Part shown: positions 8,977 to 18,629 of the stretch, piece after piece | How the letters are laid out: every line of letters starts with the position of its first letter | Position numbering within the stretch: position 1 is the stretch's first letter | NCBI GenBank assembly: GCA_030491005.1 | Contig: JAKZMJ010000021.1 | Coordinates: 62,001-126,000, forward strand | DNA length: 64,000 nt | Reading direction: 5' to 3' | Source: Sulfurospirillum sp. | Lineage (GTDB): Bacteria > Campylobacterota > Campylobacteria > Campylobacterales > Arcobacteraceae | Translations under genes and position numbers: made by a program | Notes under the pieces: generated by a model | Seen by the model: the letters and a program-made list of their open reading frames with translations, nothing else | Told to the model about the DNA's origin: nothing | Database searches by the model: none

Positions 8977-9953
8977 TAAATATATTTTGTTAAATCCATA
9001 TTTTTATAAAGATGTGCTACTTCTTTTTCGTAAGAATTAAATAGTTGTGTTTTTTGTTTAAAAAACTTTCCTAAAACTCTTTCTTTTTTTTGTGACCATC
9101 TTGGGTGATCAACATTTGGATTAACATTAGCATAAAATCCATATTCTTTTGAATTTGCTTTTTGCCAAGAATTTATAGGTTCTTTTTCCACAAAACTTAT
9201 TTTTGAAATAGATTTAATAGACTTAAAACCATATTTCCATGGCACTATTAGTCTTAATGGGGCTCCATTTTGATTTGGAATTAATGAGCCATATAATCCA
9301 AGAGCTAAAATGCTTAAGTCATTCATAGCTTCATCCATTCGTAAAGCTTCAACATAAGGATAATCCATAGTAGCAAAAACTCCTCTTGCTTGATCTGGAA
9401 ACATTTCGTCATCAAATTTTGTTTCAAATCTTATATATTTTGCTTTTGAAAGTGGTTTTGCTAATTTTATTAAATGTGATAAAGAAAACCCAATCCAAGG
9501 TACAACCATAGACCAACCCTCAACACATCTAAATCTATAAATTCTTTCTTCTAATGTAAATTTTTTAATTAAACTTTCAATATCTATACTAAAAGGTTTC
9601 TCTACTAATCCATCAATTTGTATTTTCCAATCATTTGTGTTTAAAGTATGAGATAGTTTTTTAACTCTTTCTTTATTTGTTGTGAACTCATAAAAGTTGT
9701 TATATGAAGTAATTTGTTTATAGGTATTTAAATCTAAGTTTTTTAAGTTCTTATCTTTTTTAAATAGCAGTTTTTTTATGTCACCTTTAACTTTTGAAGT
9801 TTGTATTTTTGAAGTTTCTTGTGCAAAAGATTCAAATATATATGAGCTTGTAAGTACACTTGCAATTCCTAATTTTAAAAAATCTCTTCTTTTATTAAAG
9901 ATATTTACAGGAGTTACTTCGTTTTCACTTATATGCCATGATTTCTTTTTCAT
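8976..9953 (-). CDS. msrP: MsrP, periplasmic molybdopterin methionine sulfoxide reductase
   Basis: 325 residues. A twin-arginine signal (NKRRDFLKLGIASVL, about residues 20-34) predicts export of the folded molybdoenzyme. The molybdenum-binding cysteine is in YRFRCVEGWSMVVPW (about 143), and the downstream GAPLRLIVPWKYGFKS block is typical of the YedY/MsrP family. It reduces methionine sulfoxide in periplasmic proteins using electrons from MsrQ, encoded next with a one-base overlap. Length and motifs are normal for the family. Confidence 0.93.
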   Translation of the reverse strand: MKKKSWHISENEVTPVNIFNKRRDFLKLGIASVLTSSYIFESFAQETSKIQTSKVKGDIKKLLFKKDKNLKNLDLNTYKQITSYNNFYEFTTNKERVKKLSHTLNTNDWKIQIDGLVEKPFSIDIESLIKKFTLEERIYRFRCVEGWSMVVPWIGFSLSHLIKLAKPLSKAKYIRFETKFDDEMFPDQARGVFATMDYPYVEALRMDEAMNDLSILALGLYGSLIPNQNGAPLRLIVPWKYGFKSIKSISKISFVEKEPINSWQKANSKEYGFYANVNPNVDHPRWSQKKERVLGKFFKQKTQLFNSYEKEVAHLYKNMDLTKYI

Positions 9954-10001
9954 TTTGTTATCCTTTCACATTTTTATCTTTTAACATTTTATTTGGACTT
10001 A

Positions 10002-10895
10002 TTAATTTAACATCTCATAAGCTTCATTTATACTTTTTACTTTATTTGCACTATGTAGTAATAAAGCTACATTTAATTTGGCAAGTTTTTCTAATGTGGG
10101 CGATGGATTATTTATAAAATCTAATGATTGTTCAAGAGATATTTTATTATCAACACTTTCATATTTTATACCAAAATATTGTGGGTCTATTGTGTACTCT
10201 TCTAAAACATTATTTTTATTTATCCAATATCTACACTTAGCAAATACTTCAGCCGTTCCCTCACTGCCTTTAACAATGCTTAATTGTTTATATCTATTTG
10301 CAAATATTGTATTATATTTTTCTACATAAGGTTTATGAAAAGCACTTACAATAGCAAAATCGGAATTTGCAGGATTTAAAAGCTTTTCACAAGTATTAAA
10401 GATGGTTCTTAATCCTAAAATATTTCTAATTTTTGTTAAATTGCTTAATTCTATAAAATAATCTTTTCTATCAAAATACTTTATATTCTCATCTAAAATG
10501 ATATTAGTGCATATATCTTTTGTAGTTATTCCTTTTTTTGCAGGTTGTAAATAATCCCCTGATATTATTAGACTTAAATCAAATTGTTTTAAATATTTTG
10601 CATATAAAGGAAACAAATAAGGAGTTTTTGCTTTACCATCATAGGGATAAGCTAACTCTATTGAGTTTGGAATATTCTTTTTAATAATATATTTATCAAA
10701 TACTTCAAGTGTAGCTTTTAATTCTTCATTGCTTTCAAGCCTAACCCTCCAACCTAATAAAAATGCACATATTCTCTCAGATAAAACTTTTTTCTCTAAT
10801 ATTTGTGTAATTGCATCGTATACTTCTTCTTTTGTAAGTTCTCTATTTAGTTTAGGTCCAGTTCCTACAGCTCTAATATATGTTTGAAAATCCAT
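10002..10895 (-). CDS. TrpD2/YbiB-like phosphoribosyltransferase-fold protein
   Basis: 297 residues resembling anthranilate phosphoribosyltransferase: a helical N-terminus (LTKEEVYDAITQILEKKV) and a glycine-rich VKGSEGTAEVF segment near the end. The usual GTGGD phosphoribosyl-binding motif of TrpD is not obvious; YPYDGKAKTP lies where it would be expected. That fits the YbiB/TrpD2 branch, which binds nucleic acid rather than acting in tryptophan synthesis. It stands alone, without other trp genes. The exact role is unknown. Confidence 0.65.
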   Translation of the reverse strand: MDFQTYIRAVGTGPKLNRELTKEEVYDAITQILEKKVLSERICAFLLGWRVRLESNEELKATLEVFDKYIIKKNIPNSIELAYPYDGKAKTPYLFPLYAKYLKQFDLSLIISGDYLQPAKKGITTKDICTNIILDENIKYFDRKDYFIELSNLTKIRNILGLRTIFNTCEKLLNPANSDFAIVSAFHKPYVEKYNTIFANRYKQLSIVKGSEGTAEVFAKCRYWINKNNVLEEYTIDPQYFGIKYESVDNKISLEQSLDFINNPSPTLEKLAKLNVALLLHSANKVKSINEAYEMLN

Positions 10896-10976
10896 TGCTT
10901 TACTTTTTATTTATTGTAAGTTTAGTTGATATATGTACTATTTATAAATAATCTTAAGTATTACTTATCAGAAATA

Positions 10977-12539
10977 TTATTTTGAATATTTTTCTACCCT
11001 CTCCCAAACCATTTTAGATATATTCCTACTTTTTGTATCAAACTCTATACCTAAGAGATAAATAGGTAAATTTTTATCTAAATACTTCTCATGATAATTT
11101 TTCTCTTTTATTTGTGCTAAGGCACTTGTACCATCTACTTTAAATTCTATTACATATATAGAATTATCAAGTTTAATAGTAAGGTCAATTCTTCCTTTGT
11201 TTGTACAATCCTCACCTATTAAATCAAATCCTAAGGCTTTCATATAAGAGTAAAATACACTTACATAATATCCCTCTTTAGTGTGCATATCATTTTTAGT
11301 AAATAAGTTATAAGGAATCGAAGCATATAAGGCTTTTAGATGTAACACCAGTGTATCAAAGTCTTGAGTGAATAATGCTTTTTTAATATGGTTAGAATTT
11401 ACTACAGTATTGTGATTTTTAGTCATAAAATCAGCGACACTTCCAAGCAGTGATTGTCTTACTTCTTGGTTTGGAATACCTAGATGATACTGTATGCTAT
11501 CAAACACAGTCTGTGTATGAGTTATGGTTAAATACCCTGTTTGCCACATAAGAGTTTCTAGTTCTATATAATCTACATCAAAACTATTTAACATTCTTTC
11601 ATCTTTTACTATGTTCTCTAAGTTTGGTAAGAAATAATTACTTTTTTCTATTAGTTTAAGTAAGAATGTAGGAGTGGCAGTTGCAAACCAGTAGTTATGG
11701 TACACAAAACCTTTTTGAATAAAAAGTAATATATCAAAAGGATTATAAACTCCTTCTCCTAAGAACTTATATCCGTTATACCATTTTCTTATCTTATTAA
11801 AGTCTTGACCTTTTAAATGCTCCTTAAAAGATGTCTCAACATCGTTTTGAGTATATCCACAAATAGTAGAATAACTTTTATCTAAAGTTATATCATTTAT
11901 ATTATTAAGTCCTGAAAATAAAGATACTTTTGAGAACTTAGAAACTCCTGTTATAAATACGAAGCGTAAGTACTCATCTGCTCCTTTAATAACACTATAA
12001 AAGTTCTTTAACTCATCTCGCAGTATCCTTGCTACATCAGGATTTTCTATATTATCTAAGATAGGTTTATCGTATTCATCTACAAGAATAATTACTTGTT
12101 GTTTATATTTTTTATGGGCTTCTTTTATAAGTCTGGCAAAACAATCCGAGCTATTAAACTCTTTTGGGCAAGATATTCCTAAGTCTTGTTGATTATCATC
12201 TAAAATCGCATATACTCTTCTATGAAAAGCTTCTTTAGAAGAAAAATCTCCATTATTAAAACTAATTCTAATTATAGGATACTTTACAAAGTCATATTTA
12301 TCATAAATATAAAGACCCTTAAAAACTTCCTTATCACCCTCAAAAATAGTTCTTAAAGTATCTAAAAACAAAGACTTACCAAATCTTCGAGGTCGTGAGA
12401 GAAAATAATAACCACCATCACCATTTATAAGATCAAGTGCAATTTCAGTCTTATCTACATACAAATAATCATTTTGTATGATTTTTCTTAAAGTAGATAT
12501 TCCTATTGGTAGTTTTTTTAGTTTCATATCTTTTATCAT
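10977..12539 (-). CDS. AAA-ATPase-like protein with C-terminal PD-(D/E)XK domain
   Basis: 520 residues. The N-terminal AAA-ATPase-like domain has a P-loop in SRPRRFGKSLFL (about residues 48-59) and a Walker B segment QVIILVDEYDKPI. The C-terminus carries a PD-(D/E)XK-type nuclease motif, GRIDLTIKLDNSIYVIEFKVDG. This two-domain layout is common in large families of uncertain function in gut and aquatic bacteria. An ATG 12 bases inside (12527, MKLKKLPIG) may be the real start. It borders an insertion-sequence block, so it may be accessory. Biological role unknown. Confidence 0.75.
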   Translation of the reverse strand: MIKDMKLKKLPIGISTLRKIIQNDYLYVDKTEIALDLINGDGGYYFLSRPRRFGKSLFLDTLRTIFEGDKEVFKGLYIYDKYDFVKYPIIRISFNNGDFSSKEAFHRRVYAILDDNQQDLGISCPKEFNSSDCFARLIKEAHKKYKQQVIILVDEYDKPILDNIENPDVARILRDELKNFYSVIKGADEYLRFVFITGVSKFSKVSLFSGLNNINDITLDKSYSTICGYTQNDVETSFKEHLKGQDFNKIRKWYNGYKFLGEGVYNPFDILLFIQKGFVYHNYWFATATPTFLLKLIEKSNYFLPNLENIVKDERMLNSFDVDYIELETLMWQTGYLTITHTQTVFDSIQYHLGIPNQEVRQSLLGSVADFMTKNHNTVVNSNHIKKALFTQDFDTLVLHLKALYASIPYNLFTKNDMHTKEGYYVSVFYSYMKALGFDLIGEDCTNKGRIDLTIKLDNSIYVIEFKVDGTSALAQIKEKNYHEKYLDKNLPIYLLGIEFDTKSRNISKMVWERVEKYSK

Positions 12540-12640
12540 ATTCTTATTTATCCTAAACTATATTTTAGTACTTAGATGTAATTATATCTAAGTTTTAATA
12601 TTCTCCTATACTTTTTCATGTGATAGTATTTTAATTTTAG

Positions 12641-13496
12641 GAGACCACTGCACAGTATAATCCAACAAAGCAACCTATTTAAAGGCATTAAAAGCACTTT
12701 TCAGCTAAAATAACTTCACTAAGAAGAGGTAAAAAGTGGCATTTAAAGATACAAACAATACATTTTCAGATATAGCAGTAACATCAAGATTAGAAAAAGT
12801 AAATTCATTTCTTAAAGAGTTGGACTCTATTATAGACTTTGATAAATTACGACCAGTACTAAATAGAAATGGAATTGCTAAAAGTAATGTAGCTGGAGCA
12901 CCTGCTTATGATAATGTACTGATGTTTAGAGTACTGTTACTCCAGAAGTATTACAATCTCTTTGATCAAGCCACCCAAGATGCACTCTATGTAAACCTAC
13001 TCTTTATTAGATTTGTAGGACTTAGCCTAGAGGATAGTGTACCAGACGAGAGTACAATCTGTAGATTTAGAAATTCCCTACTCAAGAACCGACTTTATGA
13101 TAAATTATTTAACTCTGTAAATAAACAATTAGAGAGTAAAAACCTGATAGCTAAAAAAGGAAAATCTGTTTTAATTGATGCTACTCTCATTAGAAGTGAT
13201 AACACGCAAATAAAAAATAAGACTAAAGAAGTATACAAAGAAGACAAGAAAGGTATTCAAACAATAAATGCTGAGTTAAATATAAAACTTGAAGTAGAGC
13301 TTCAATCCAAAAAGCCTTCAAAAAAGAAGATTCAAAGAATTCTTAATGCTAAAGCCCATAACTCCAAGACATACAAGAATGCACAACTTGATACACTACA
13401 AGGTATTGATACTAAAGATATAAAGACTTCTCAAATTATTATAAAGAATGAAGAAGATAGCTATAATCATCAAGATAAAATAGATAGTGAAGTAAG
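12641..13496 (+). mobile_element. IS5-like element, 5' part, cut by IS481
   Basis: Starts at about GAGACCACTGCACAG (12641), a likely terminal repeat, and runs through the front of a transposase gene to the IS481 end at 13497. The other half is not in the window. It is a different element from the one at 17247-18629. Confidence 0.6.
12736..13496 (+). pseudogene. IS5-family transposase, truncated
   Basis: GTG start behind AAGAGGT; about 254 native residues remain. The N-terminal DUF772-like region (LQKYYNLFDQATQDALYVN ... DESTICRFRNSL) and the first catalytic aspartate (SVLIDATLI) are present. The remaining catalytic residues are lost where IS481 copy B begins. The open frame continues to 13563 only through the IS481 end. 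Confidence 0.8.
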
Positions 13497-14588
13497 TGTC
13501 AAGTTTCACCACGTTGTACCATTCCAAAAACAATATCTTGAAACACATCTGGTAAAATCTTAAATATTTCAGGCTTCGTTTGAAACCAACTATGAACTGC
13601 ATTAAATGGAGTTCTGACTTTCAATTCTTTTCTTAAAGAACCATGTCTTCTATTGAAGTTGTAGTATATCAAAAATTTATTTAAATCTTTTTTAACATCA
13701 TCTATATTTTCATAGTCTTGGGCTTTGATTGTAGCATTTTTAATAGTTCCGTTTACTCTTTCTACCATTCCATTGGTTTGTGGTGTATATGGAGCTGTTA
13801 GTCTATGTTCTATACTATCTTCTTTACATTCTACATCAAACTTGTGATTACCACTTACAATTCCTTTGCCTCTTGCCCATTTATCTGTAAATTCCAATCC
13901 ATTATCTGTTAAAATATGAGTTAAGTAAAAAGGAAAAAACTCTTTACAAACTTTTAGAAATTCAACTGCATTATTAGATGATTTGTTTTCATATACTTTG
14001 TAATATAGTAGCCTTGTAGCTCTGTCTATTGCTACAAATAGATAAAACTTTTGTTTATTAAACTTTGGTAAATATGTTACATCTATATGCAAATATCCAG
14101 GTTCGTATTCTTTAAATTTCTTTGCTTTTTCTTTTTGTTCTTGTGGGACTCTATTTATATCAAATGCTTTTAGAGTTCTATAGATATTACTTCTATTTGC
14201 ATTTGGGATAATATCAACCATTGTATCTACTAGGTCATCTAGTTCCATCCAAGTCATTGTTCTCACTACTTTTATTAACTCTTTTTCTAAAGATGTTAAA
14301 GTTGTTTTTATATTATGTGGTCTTGAACTTTTATCTTCAATAAAATCCCTATCTTTCCATTTAGAGATAGTTTTAATATTTAGATTATAATTATTTGCTA
14401 ATTCAACATTTGTTAAATTAGATTTCTGTATTATTTCTCTTATGTGCTGGTTTGTTCTAGCATTAGAGTGATAGGTTTGTGACATATTTTAAATCCTTAT
14501 GTGTTGTAAAGATTTTACACTTATGTTGTTTAATCTATCACTTTCTTATTTATGAAACTAGGCAACCATAACGTGGTGAAACTGGACA
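13497..14588 (-). mobile_element. IS481-like element, copy B, between IS5 fragment and hsdS
   Basis: 1,092 bp, complete at both ends (TGTCAAGTTTCACC at 13497; complement of TGTCCAGTTTCACC ending at 14588). The flanks AGTAAG and CATAGTT do not match, so there is no target duplication. The two sides were therefore joined by recombination or deletion rather than by simple insertion. Confidence 0.93.
13499..14485 (-). CDS. IS481-type transposase, copy B
   Basis: Full 328-residue version, ending FGMVQRGET with its stop inside the terminal repeat. It has the same helix-turn-helix and DDE core as copy A, with a few substitutions (LVDTMVD, AVHSWF). No defects are visible, so this copy could supply transposase for all the others. 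Confidence 0.92.
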   Translation of the reverse strand: MSQTYHSNARTNQHIREIIQKSNLTNVELANNYNLNIKTISKWKDRDFIEDKSSRPHNIKTTLTSLEKELIKVVRTMTWMELDDLVDTMVDIIPNANRSNIYRTLKAFDINRVPQEQKEKAKKFKEYEPGYLHIDVTYLPKFNKQKFYLFVAIDRATRLLYYKVYENKSSNNAVEFLKVCKEFFPFYLTHILTDNGLEFTDKWARGKGIVSGNHKFDVECKEDSIEHRLTAPYTPQTNGMVERVNGTIKNATIKAQDYENIDDVKKDLNKFLIYYNFNRRHGSLRKELKVRTPFNAVHSWFQTKPEIFKILPDVFQDIVFGMVQRGET

Positions 14589-15399
14589 CATAGTTATTAA
14601 TTCTATAAAATTCTTTAGCACAAGTATAAAATCTATACTTGCCATCTTTACACATTGCATTAGCATCCAATTTTCCAGTTGTGATATTGGTACTAATATC
14701 TCCAAGCTTCTTATATATCCATTCTCCACTAAATCCATCAAGTCGTTTTTTACCAGTAAGAAGTTGTTGCATTGTGGCTATTTTAATATCCTCTTTTTTA
14801 GATATTAATTTTTCAAATGAATTTATAAGTTCATATGTATCATTTAATGCTGTGGCTATGGCTTTTTGTTCTTCTTTTTGAGGTACTGGTATCTGAACTA
14901 TTTTAAGATTACCCTTAGAAACTCCATATACTTTCATTCCCGTTGCTAATCTGTCAAATTGTTTTTTTATTAAAATATTTGAAGATAAATATCCTTTAAA
15001 TCCTTGTTCAAGAAGTTCATTTTTATCTCTTAACAAAAATGTATGTAATCCTGAAATGACTTTTTTATTTCTAATATTTTTAACTTCTATACTTTTACAA
15101 ATACCATCATAATCTTCTGAAGCATCCGCCATAAGAATATCTCCATCTTTTAATAATGGGTATCTTTTTAATTGGTTATTTTTAATAGTAGGAAGTTCTT
15201 CTTTATCAAAATCTAAAACAAAATTGTATTTTGTATGAATATCTCCGTAGTGTAAATACTGAATATTATCATTAGTAGTTAATTCTGCTCTTGAGTATGT
15301 TGCAGTTGTTAAAAAACTAAATATTTCATCATAAGTTTTTATATCCCAATCACTTGGAAGAATTCCAATATCAGTTTGTGTATATCCATCTTTTACCAT
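14589..15399 (-). pseudogene. hsdS: Type I specificity subunit HsdS, 5' part, cut by IS481
   Basis: The native part has about 270 residues and reads on to 14530 only through IS sequence. The start MVKDGYTQTDIGILPSDWDI is the usual opening of the first target-recognition domain. The central conserved helix (QKEEQKAIATALNDTYELI, then KKEDIKIATMQQLLTGKKRL) is present, and a second recognition domain begins (WIYKKLGDISTNI) but stops after about 45 residues. Both recognition domains are normally needed for DNA sequence choice, so function is doubtful. The ATG overlaps the last codons of hsdM. Confidence 0.88.
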
Positions 15400-15946
15400 G
15401 ATAAGCCCATACTTTTTAGGTGTTCTTCTACTTTAGTAGTTAATATTTTCACTTCACTATCTAATTCTGGTAAAGTGTCTGTGTATCTATCTGTCAGTTG
15501 TTTAATACGATTAGCTAAAGTTTGTGCTACTCTTTCAATTTCATCTGCAATAGAGTTTAATAAATAAATATGCCATTTATCATCTATCACCAATACTTTA
15601 ATCTCATCAATACTTAGAACAGGATACTTTTTAAATACCTCTAAGTCTAGTTTTGATTGAATCTCTTTTAAAACTTTTTTAGCTTTTGCATCATCTTCAA
15701 ATAGTTTTTTACATTGTTTTAAAACTATTATTTCATCTTCATCATCTGATTCTTTTAATCTTTTAGCAATACTTGCTTTATTGATATTGTCTTTTTCATT
15801 TCGTGCATCTTCAAGAAGTCCATCATCACCAGTATTTTTTTCTATAAAAGTTTCTAGCTCTTGAGCTTTTGCTTCTGCTTGATTTTGTAATTCATTAATT
15901 TTATTTTGTTCATCTTGAAAATAAGAAGCAACTAATGATGCTCCAC
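15393..15946 (-). pseudogene. hsdM: HsdM, C-terminal fragment
   Basis: The open frame reads WVGGASLVASYFQDEQNK from the IS200-like boundary, continues through coiled-coil-like sequence (LQNQAEAKAQELETFIEK) and ends HLKSMGLSW at 15393. This is the conserved tail of type I methyltransferase subunits, which contacts HsdS. It has no usable start of its own apart from an internal ATG at 15593, and is separated from the rest of hsdM by the IS200-like element. Confidence 0.82.
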
Positions 15947-16472
15947 CGACCCAAGGGTACGGGGTATCTTTTTCTATAAATCAAACTTTAATTGTCCATC
16001 ATATATTTTGACATATTCTTTTTCATTTGAGCCTTGATTTTTAATATAATTTTTAATTGTATCTTTACTTGCGTAGAGTCCAACTGTATTTACATAATAT
16101 CCACTTGTCCAAAGACTTGAACCCCACATTTCTTTTTTTAATTGAGGAAATTGTTTAAATATCTCTCTTGCTGTTATACTTTTTATTGTAGTTACTAGTT
16201 TAGTTACAGATATTGTTGGTACACTTTGAACTAAAAAATGTACATGATCTTCATCATTACCAATTTCTACAAATACAATTTCATATCTTTGAGATATATC
16301 AATACATACTTCTCTAAGTTTTTTATCTATTTTATTATCAAATACTTTTTTTCTATATTTAGCTGGAAATACCAAATGATATAGTAGTAAAGTCTTATTA
16401 TGACTTTTATATATATGTTCATCTCTCATATCTCTATTATAGCTAACTTGTTAACGACCCAAGGGTACGGGG
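15947..16472 (-). mobile_element. IS200/IS605-like element in hsdM
   Basis: A Y1 transposase gene bounded on both sides by the same 18-bp direct repeat CGACCCAAGGGTACGGGG (15947-15964 and 16455-16472). The repeat contains a small palindrome (ACCCAAGGGT). The exact ends are not certain, because IS200-type elements make no target duplication and use subterminal hairpins. Confidence 0.75.
15974..16429 (-). CDS. tnpA: IS200-type Y1 transposase TnpA
   Basis: 151 residues, the normal size for the family. The HUH metal-binding motif is in DEDHVHFLVQ, and the catalytic tyrosine lies in the helix YASKDTIKNYIKNQ. TnpA moves a single-stranded circle of the element. No TnpB gene is linked. The frame is intact. 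Confidence 0.9.
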   Translation of the reverse strand: MRDEHIYKSHNKTLLLYHLVFPAKYRKKVFDNKIDKKLREVCIDISQRYEIVFVEIGNDEDHVHFLVQSVPTISVTKLVTTIKSITAREIFKQFPQLKKEMWGSSLWTSGYYVNTVGLYASKDTIKNYIKNQGSNEKEYVKIYDGQLKFDL

Positions 16473-16485
16473 AATTAACCCTTTT

Positions 16486-17246
16486 TTAGATTAATGACGG
16501 TGGTATTAAGTCAGCTTTATATCTTTTTTTGTTTATCTCAAAATCATGAGTCTCTTTATAAACATTTTTACCTTTTACTTTTATTGGAACTAATTCTCTA
16601 ACATTATTTCCAGCACTCCATCCATCTTGAGATATAAGGTAAATATCATCTTGAAGTATATTAGTCCAGTAGTTTCTAAGTATCTGATAAATATCATATT
16701 TTTCTATTAGCTTTGTATCATTGAAGCTATTTAGTAAATCTTCTGCTAGTGAATGTATAAAAGATTTACTACTTACTCCTATATCAAGATTACAAAAAGT
16801 TTCATCATGTCTATTTTTCCATGACATATATTTTTGTATAGTTTCATCTTTGAATTTTTTAAATTCATCTGATTCTAAAATCGTTTGTTTTATTTGACTT
16901 GATTCTACTTTTATATCACTATATCCATTTTTTTGACTTTGTCTAAAAAGGTCATTTTTAACTGTTGGAAAAACTTCCCAAAAAGAGTTTAAATTTTCTA
17001 TATCAAAGGCAGGTATTCCACCATTTAAGTGAGCAGTTAAATCATGTAAATCTTCTACCTTACTGCTATCTATATACCTTGGTATATTAAGGTTGTATTC
17101 ATTGTTCTCAACTTCACTTAATGTTACCATTCTTGAATACTTTGATATTTCATTACTGTTGTTAAAAGTATCAACTATCTTATGAACATCTTGGTCTCTT
17201 AGTCTATTCTTATTACCATCTTTTTTAAACCCCTTACTTGCATCTA
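16486..17246 (-). pseudogene. hsdM: HsdM, middle fragment
   Basis: From the IS5-like boundary the frame reads DASKGFKKDGNKNRLRDQDV, then SRMVTLSEVENNEYNLNIPRYID and PAFDIENLNSFWEVFP, all typical of the region after the HsdM catalytic domain. It ends with IPPSLI and a stop at 16486 formed at the IS200-like insertion. An internal ATG at 17130 could give a 214-residue product without a methyltransferase fold. Confidence 0.88.
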
Positions 17247-18629
17247 GGGAACCTCTAAAAATAGCATTTAAAAACCACTTTCCAAATATTTATTAAAAAA
17301 TATCAGAATATAAATTTTATTTGAGAAAATATGACAATTTCAACTATAAATTATCTATAATTTACTCTTGAAATAGTGATAATATTCACTATTTTGTTGA
17401 TATATTATCAACTTTTCATAATTGGTATATTTTTTAACCTTACTAATTGTTCATATCGTATAAAGTTATAAGTAAGATTTAAAAGTCCTGTTAGGGATTT
17501 AATCCTATCAATGCCAATAGCTTTTAAAGATAGAGCTTTATTCATAGAGGTTGTGAATGTTCCAAATATATGTTCTACTCTTACTCTAGTTTTTGAATAT
17601 TTATGATTGAGTTTGTGTTGAGCATTAGTAAGTGGTTTATTTCTATATGCTCGATTGATAACTTTTGAGTTTACATTATTTTTTTGAAGATAGTCTTCTA
17701 TCTCTTTTGATTTGTATGCTGAATCAGCATACAATGTAGTATCATCTTCATTGATAAGTTCTTTAATTACTTGTGAATCATGAGTTGATGAGGGTGTTAC
17801 AGTATAAGTAGATATTACTTTAGTTTTTTGATCAACTGATATATGATTTTTATATCCAAATTCTCTAGTTTTATACTTGGTAACCCATCTGGCATCTATA
17901 TCTTTTTGAGCTAATTTATTTTTATTCTTTCCAAACTCTAAAGGAATAGCACCTTTTTTAATATCAGCATTATCTTGCCTTTTATTTCTTTGTTTAGGTA
18001 CTTTGATGAAGCTAGCGTCTACAAGTGTTCCCTCTTTAGCAATAACACCATTAGATAAAAGTTTAGCAGTAAAAATATCAAATAGTTTTTTTGATAAATC
18101 TTTCTCTTTTAGTTCTTCTTTAAATAGCCAAATTGTATTTCTATCAGGTACATTATCACCTATTTGGAGACCTAGAAAATTCATAAAAGATAATCTATCT
18201 TTGATTTGAAACTCTGTTTGTTCATCCGATAAATTGTAGTATCTTTGAAGTATAATTATTTTGAACATTAAGAGTTTATCATATGGTTTCCTACCAGCAT
18301 TACTTTTTTTATCTTCTTTCATTAATGATTCTTCAATAGGTTGTCTAAATAATTCCCAATCAATAATTTCATTTAACTTTTGTAAAGGTGGTTGATGCTT
18401 TTTAATCTTTTCTAGCTGAAACTCATAATCAAATAATCCTGCCATAATATACTCACTTTTTATAATAATTTATGTTGTAATTATAGCTAAATAGTGGTAT
18501 CAAATGCTTTAAATAATAGCTTTATAGAGAGTTATTTGTAAATTTATTTGGATTAAATAAAAGACTTATTTTATGATTTTCTAAGTATTTGAAAATTATG
18601 TGATTTTTTGTCTATTTTTAGAGGTGCCC
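17247..18629 (-). mobile_element. IS5-like element in hsdM, complete
   Basis: 1,383 bp. The ends GGGAACCTCTAAAAATAG and the complement of GGGCACCTCTAAAAATAG form terminal inverted repeats, and 5-bp duplications ATCTA flank it (17242-17246 and 18630-18634). Removing it restores GIFIIDASKGFKKDG across the junction. Confidence 0.92.
17408..18445 (-). CDS. IS5-family transposase
   Basis: 345 residues. A DUF772-type N-terminal domain (KIIILQRYYNLSDEQTEFQ ... DRNTIWLFKEEL) is followed by the DDE domain: aspartate in TLVDASFIKVP, aspartate in LYADSAYKSKEIED, and glutamate in RVRVEHIFGTF with the conserved Y/R context. Length and motifs are normal and the gene appears active. Confidence 0.9.
   Translation of the reverse strand: MAGLFDYEFQLEKIKKHQPPLQKLNEIIDWELFRQPIEESLMKEDKKSNAGRKPYDKLLMFKIIILQRYYNLSDEQTEFQIKDRLSFMNFLGLQIGDNVPDRNTIWLFKEELKEKDLSKKLFDIFTAKLLSNGVIAKEGTLVDASFIKVPKQRNKRQDNADIKKGAIPLEFGKNKNKLAQKDIDARWVTKYKTREFGYKNHISVDQKTKVISTYTVTPSSTHDSQVIKELINEDDTTLYADSAYKSKEIEDYLQKNNVNSKVINRAYRNKPLTNAQHKLNHKYSKTRVRVEHIFGTFTTSMNKALSLKAIGIDRIKSLTGLLNLTYNFIRYEQLVRLKNIPIMKS

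Noticed and set aside
13396-13602. Minus-strand open frame across the IS5/IS481 junction
   Set aside because: It spans two unrelated elements in a non-coding frame and has no domain or ribosome site.
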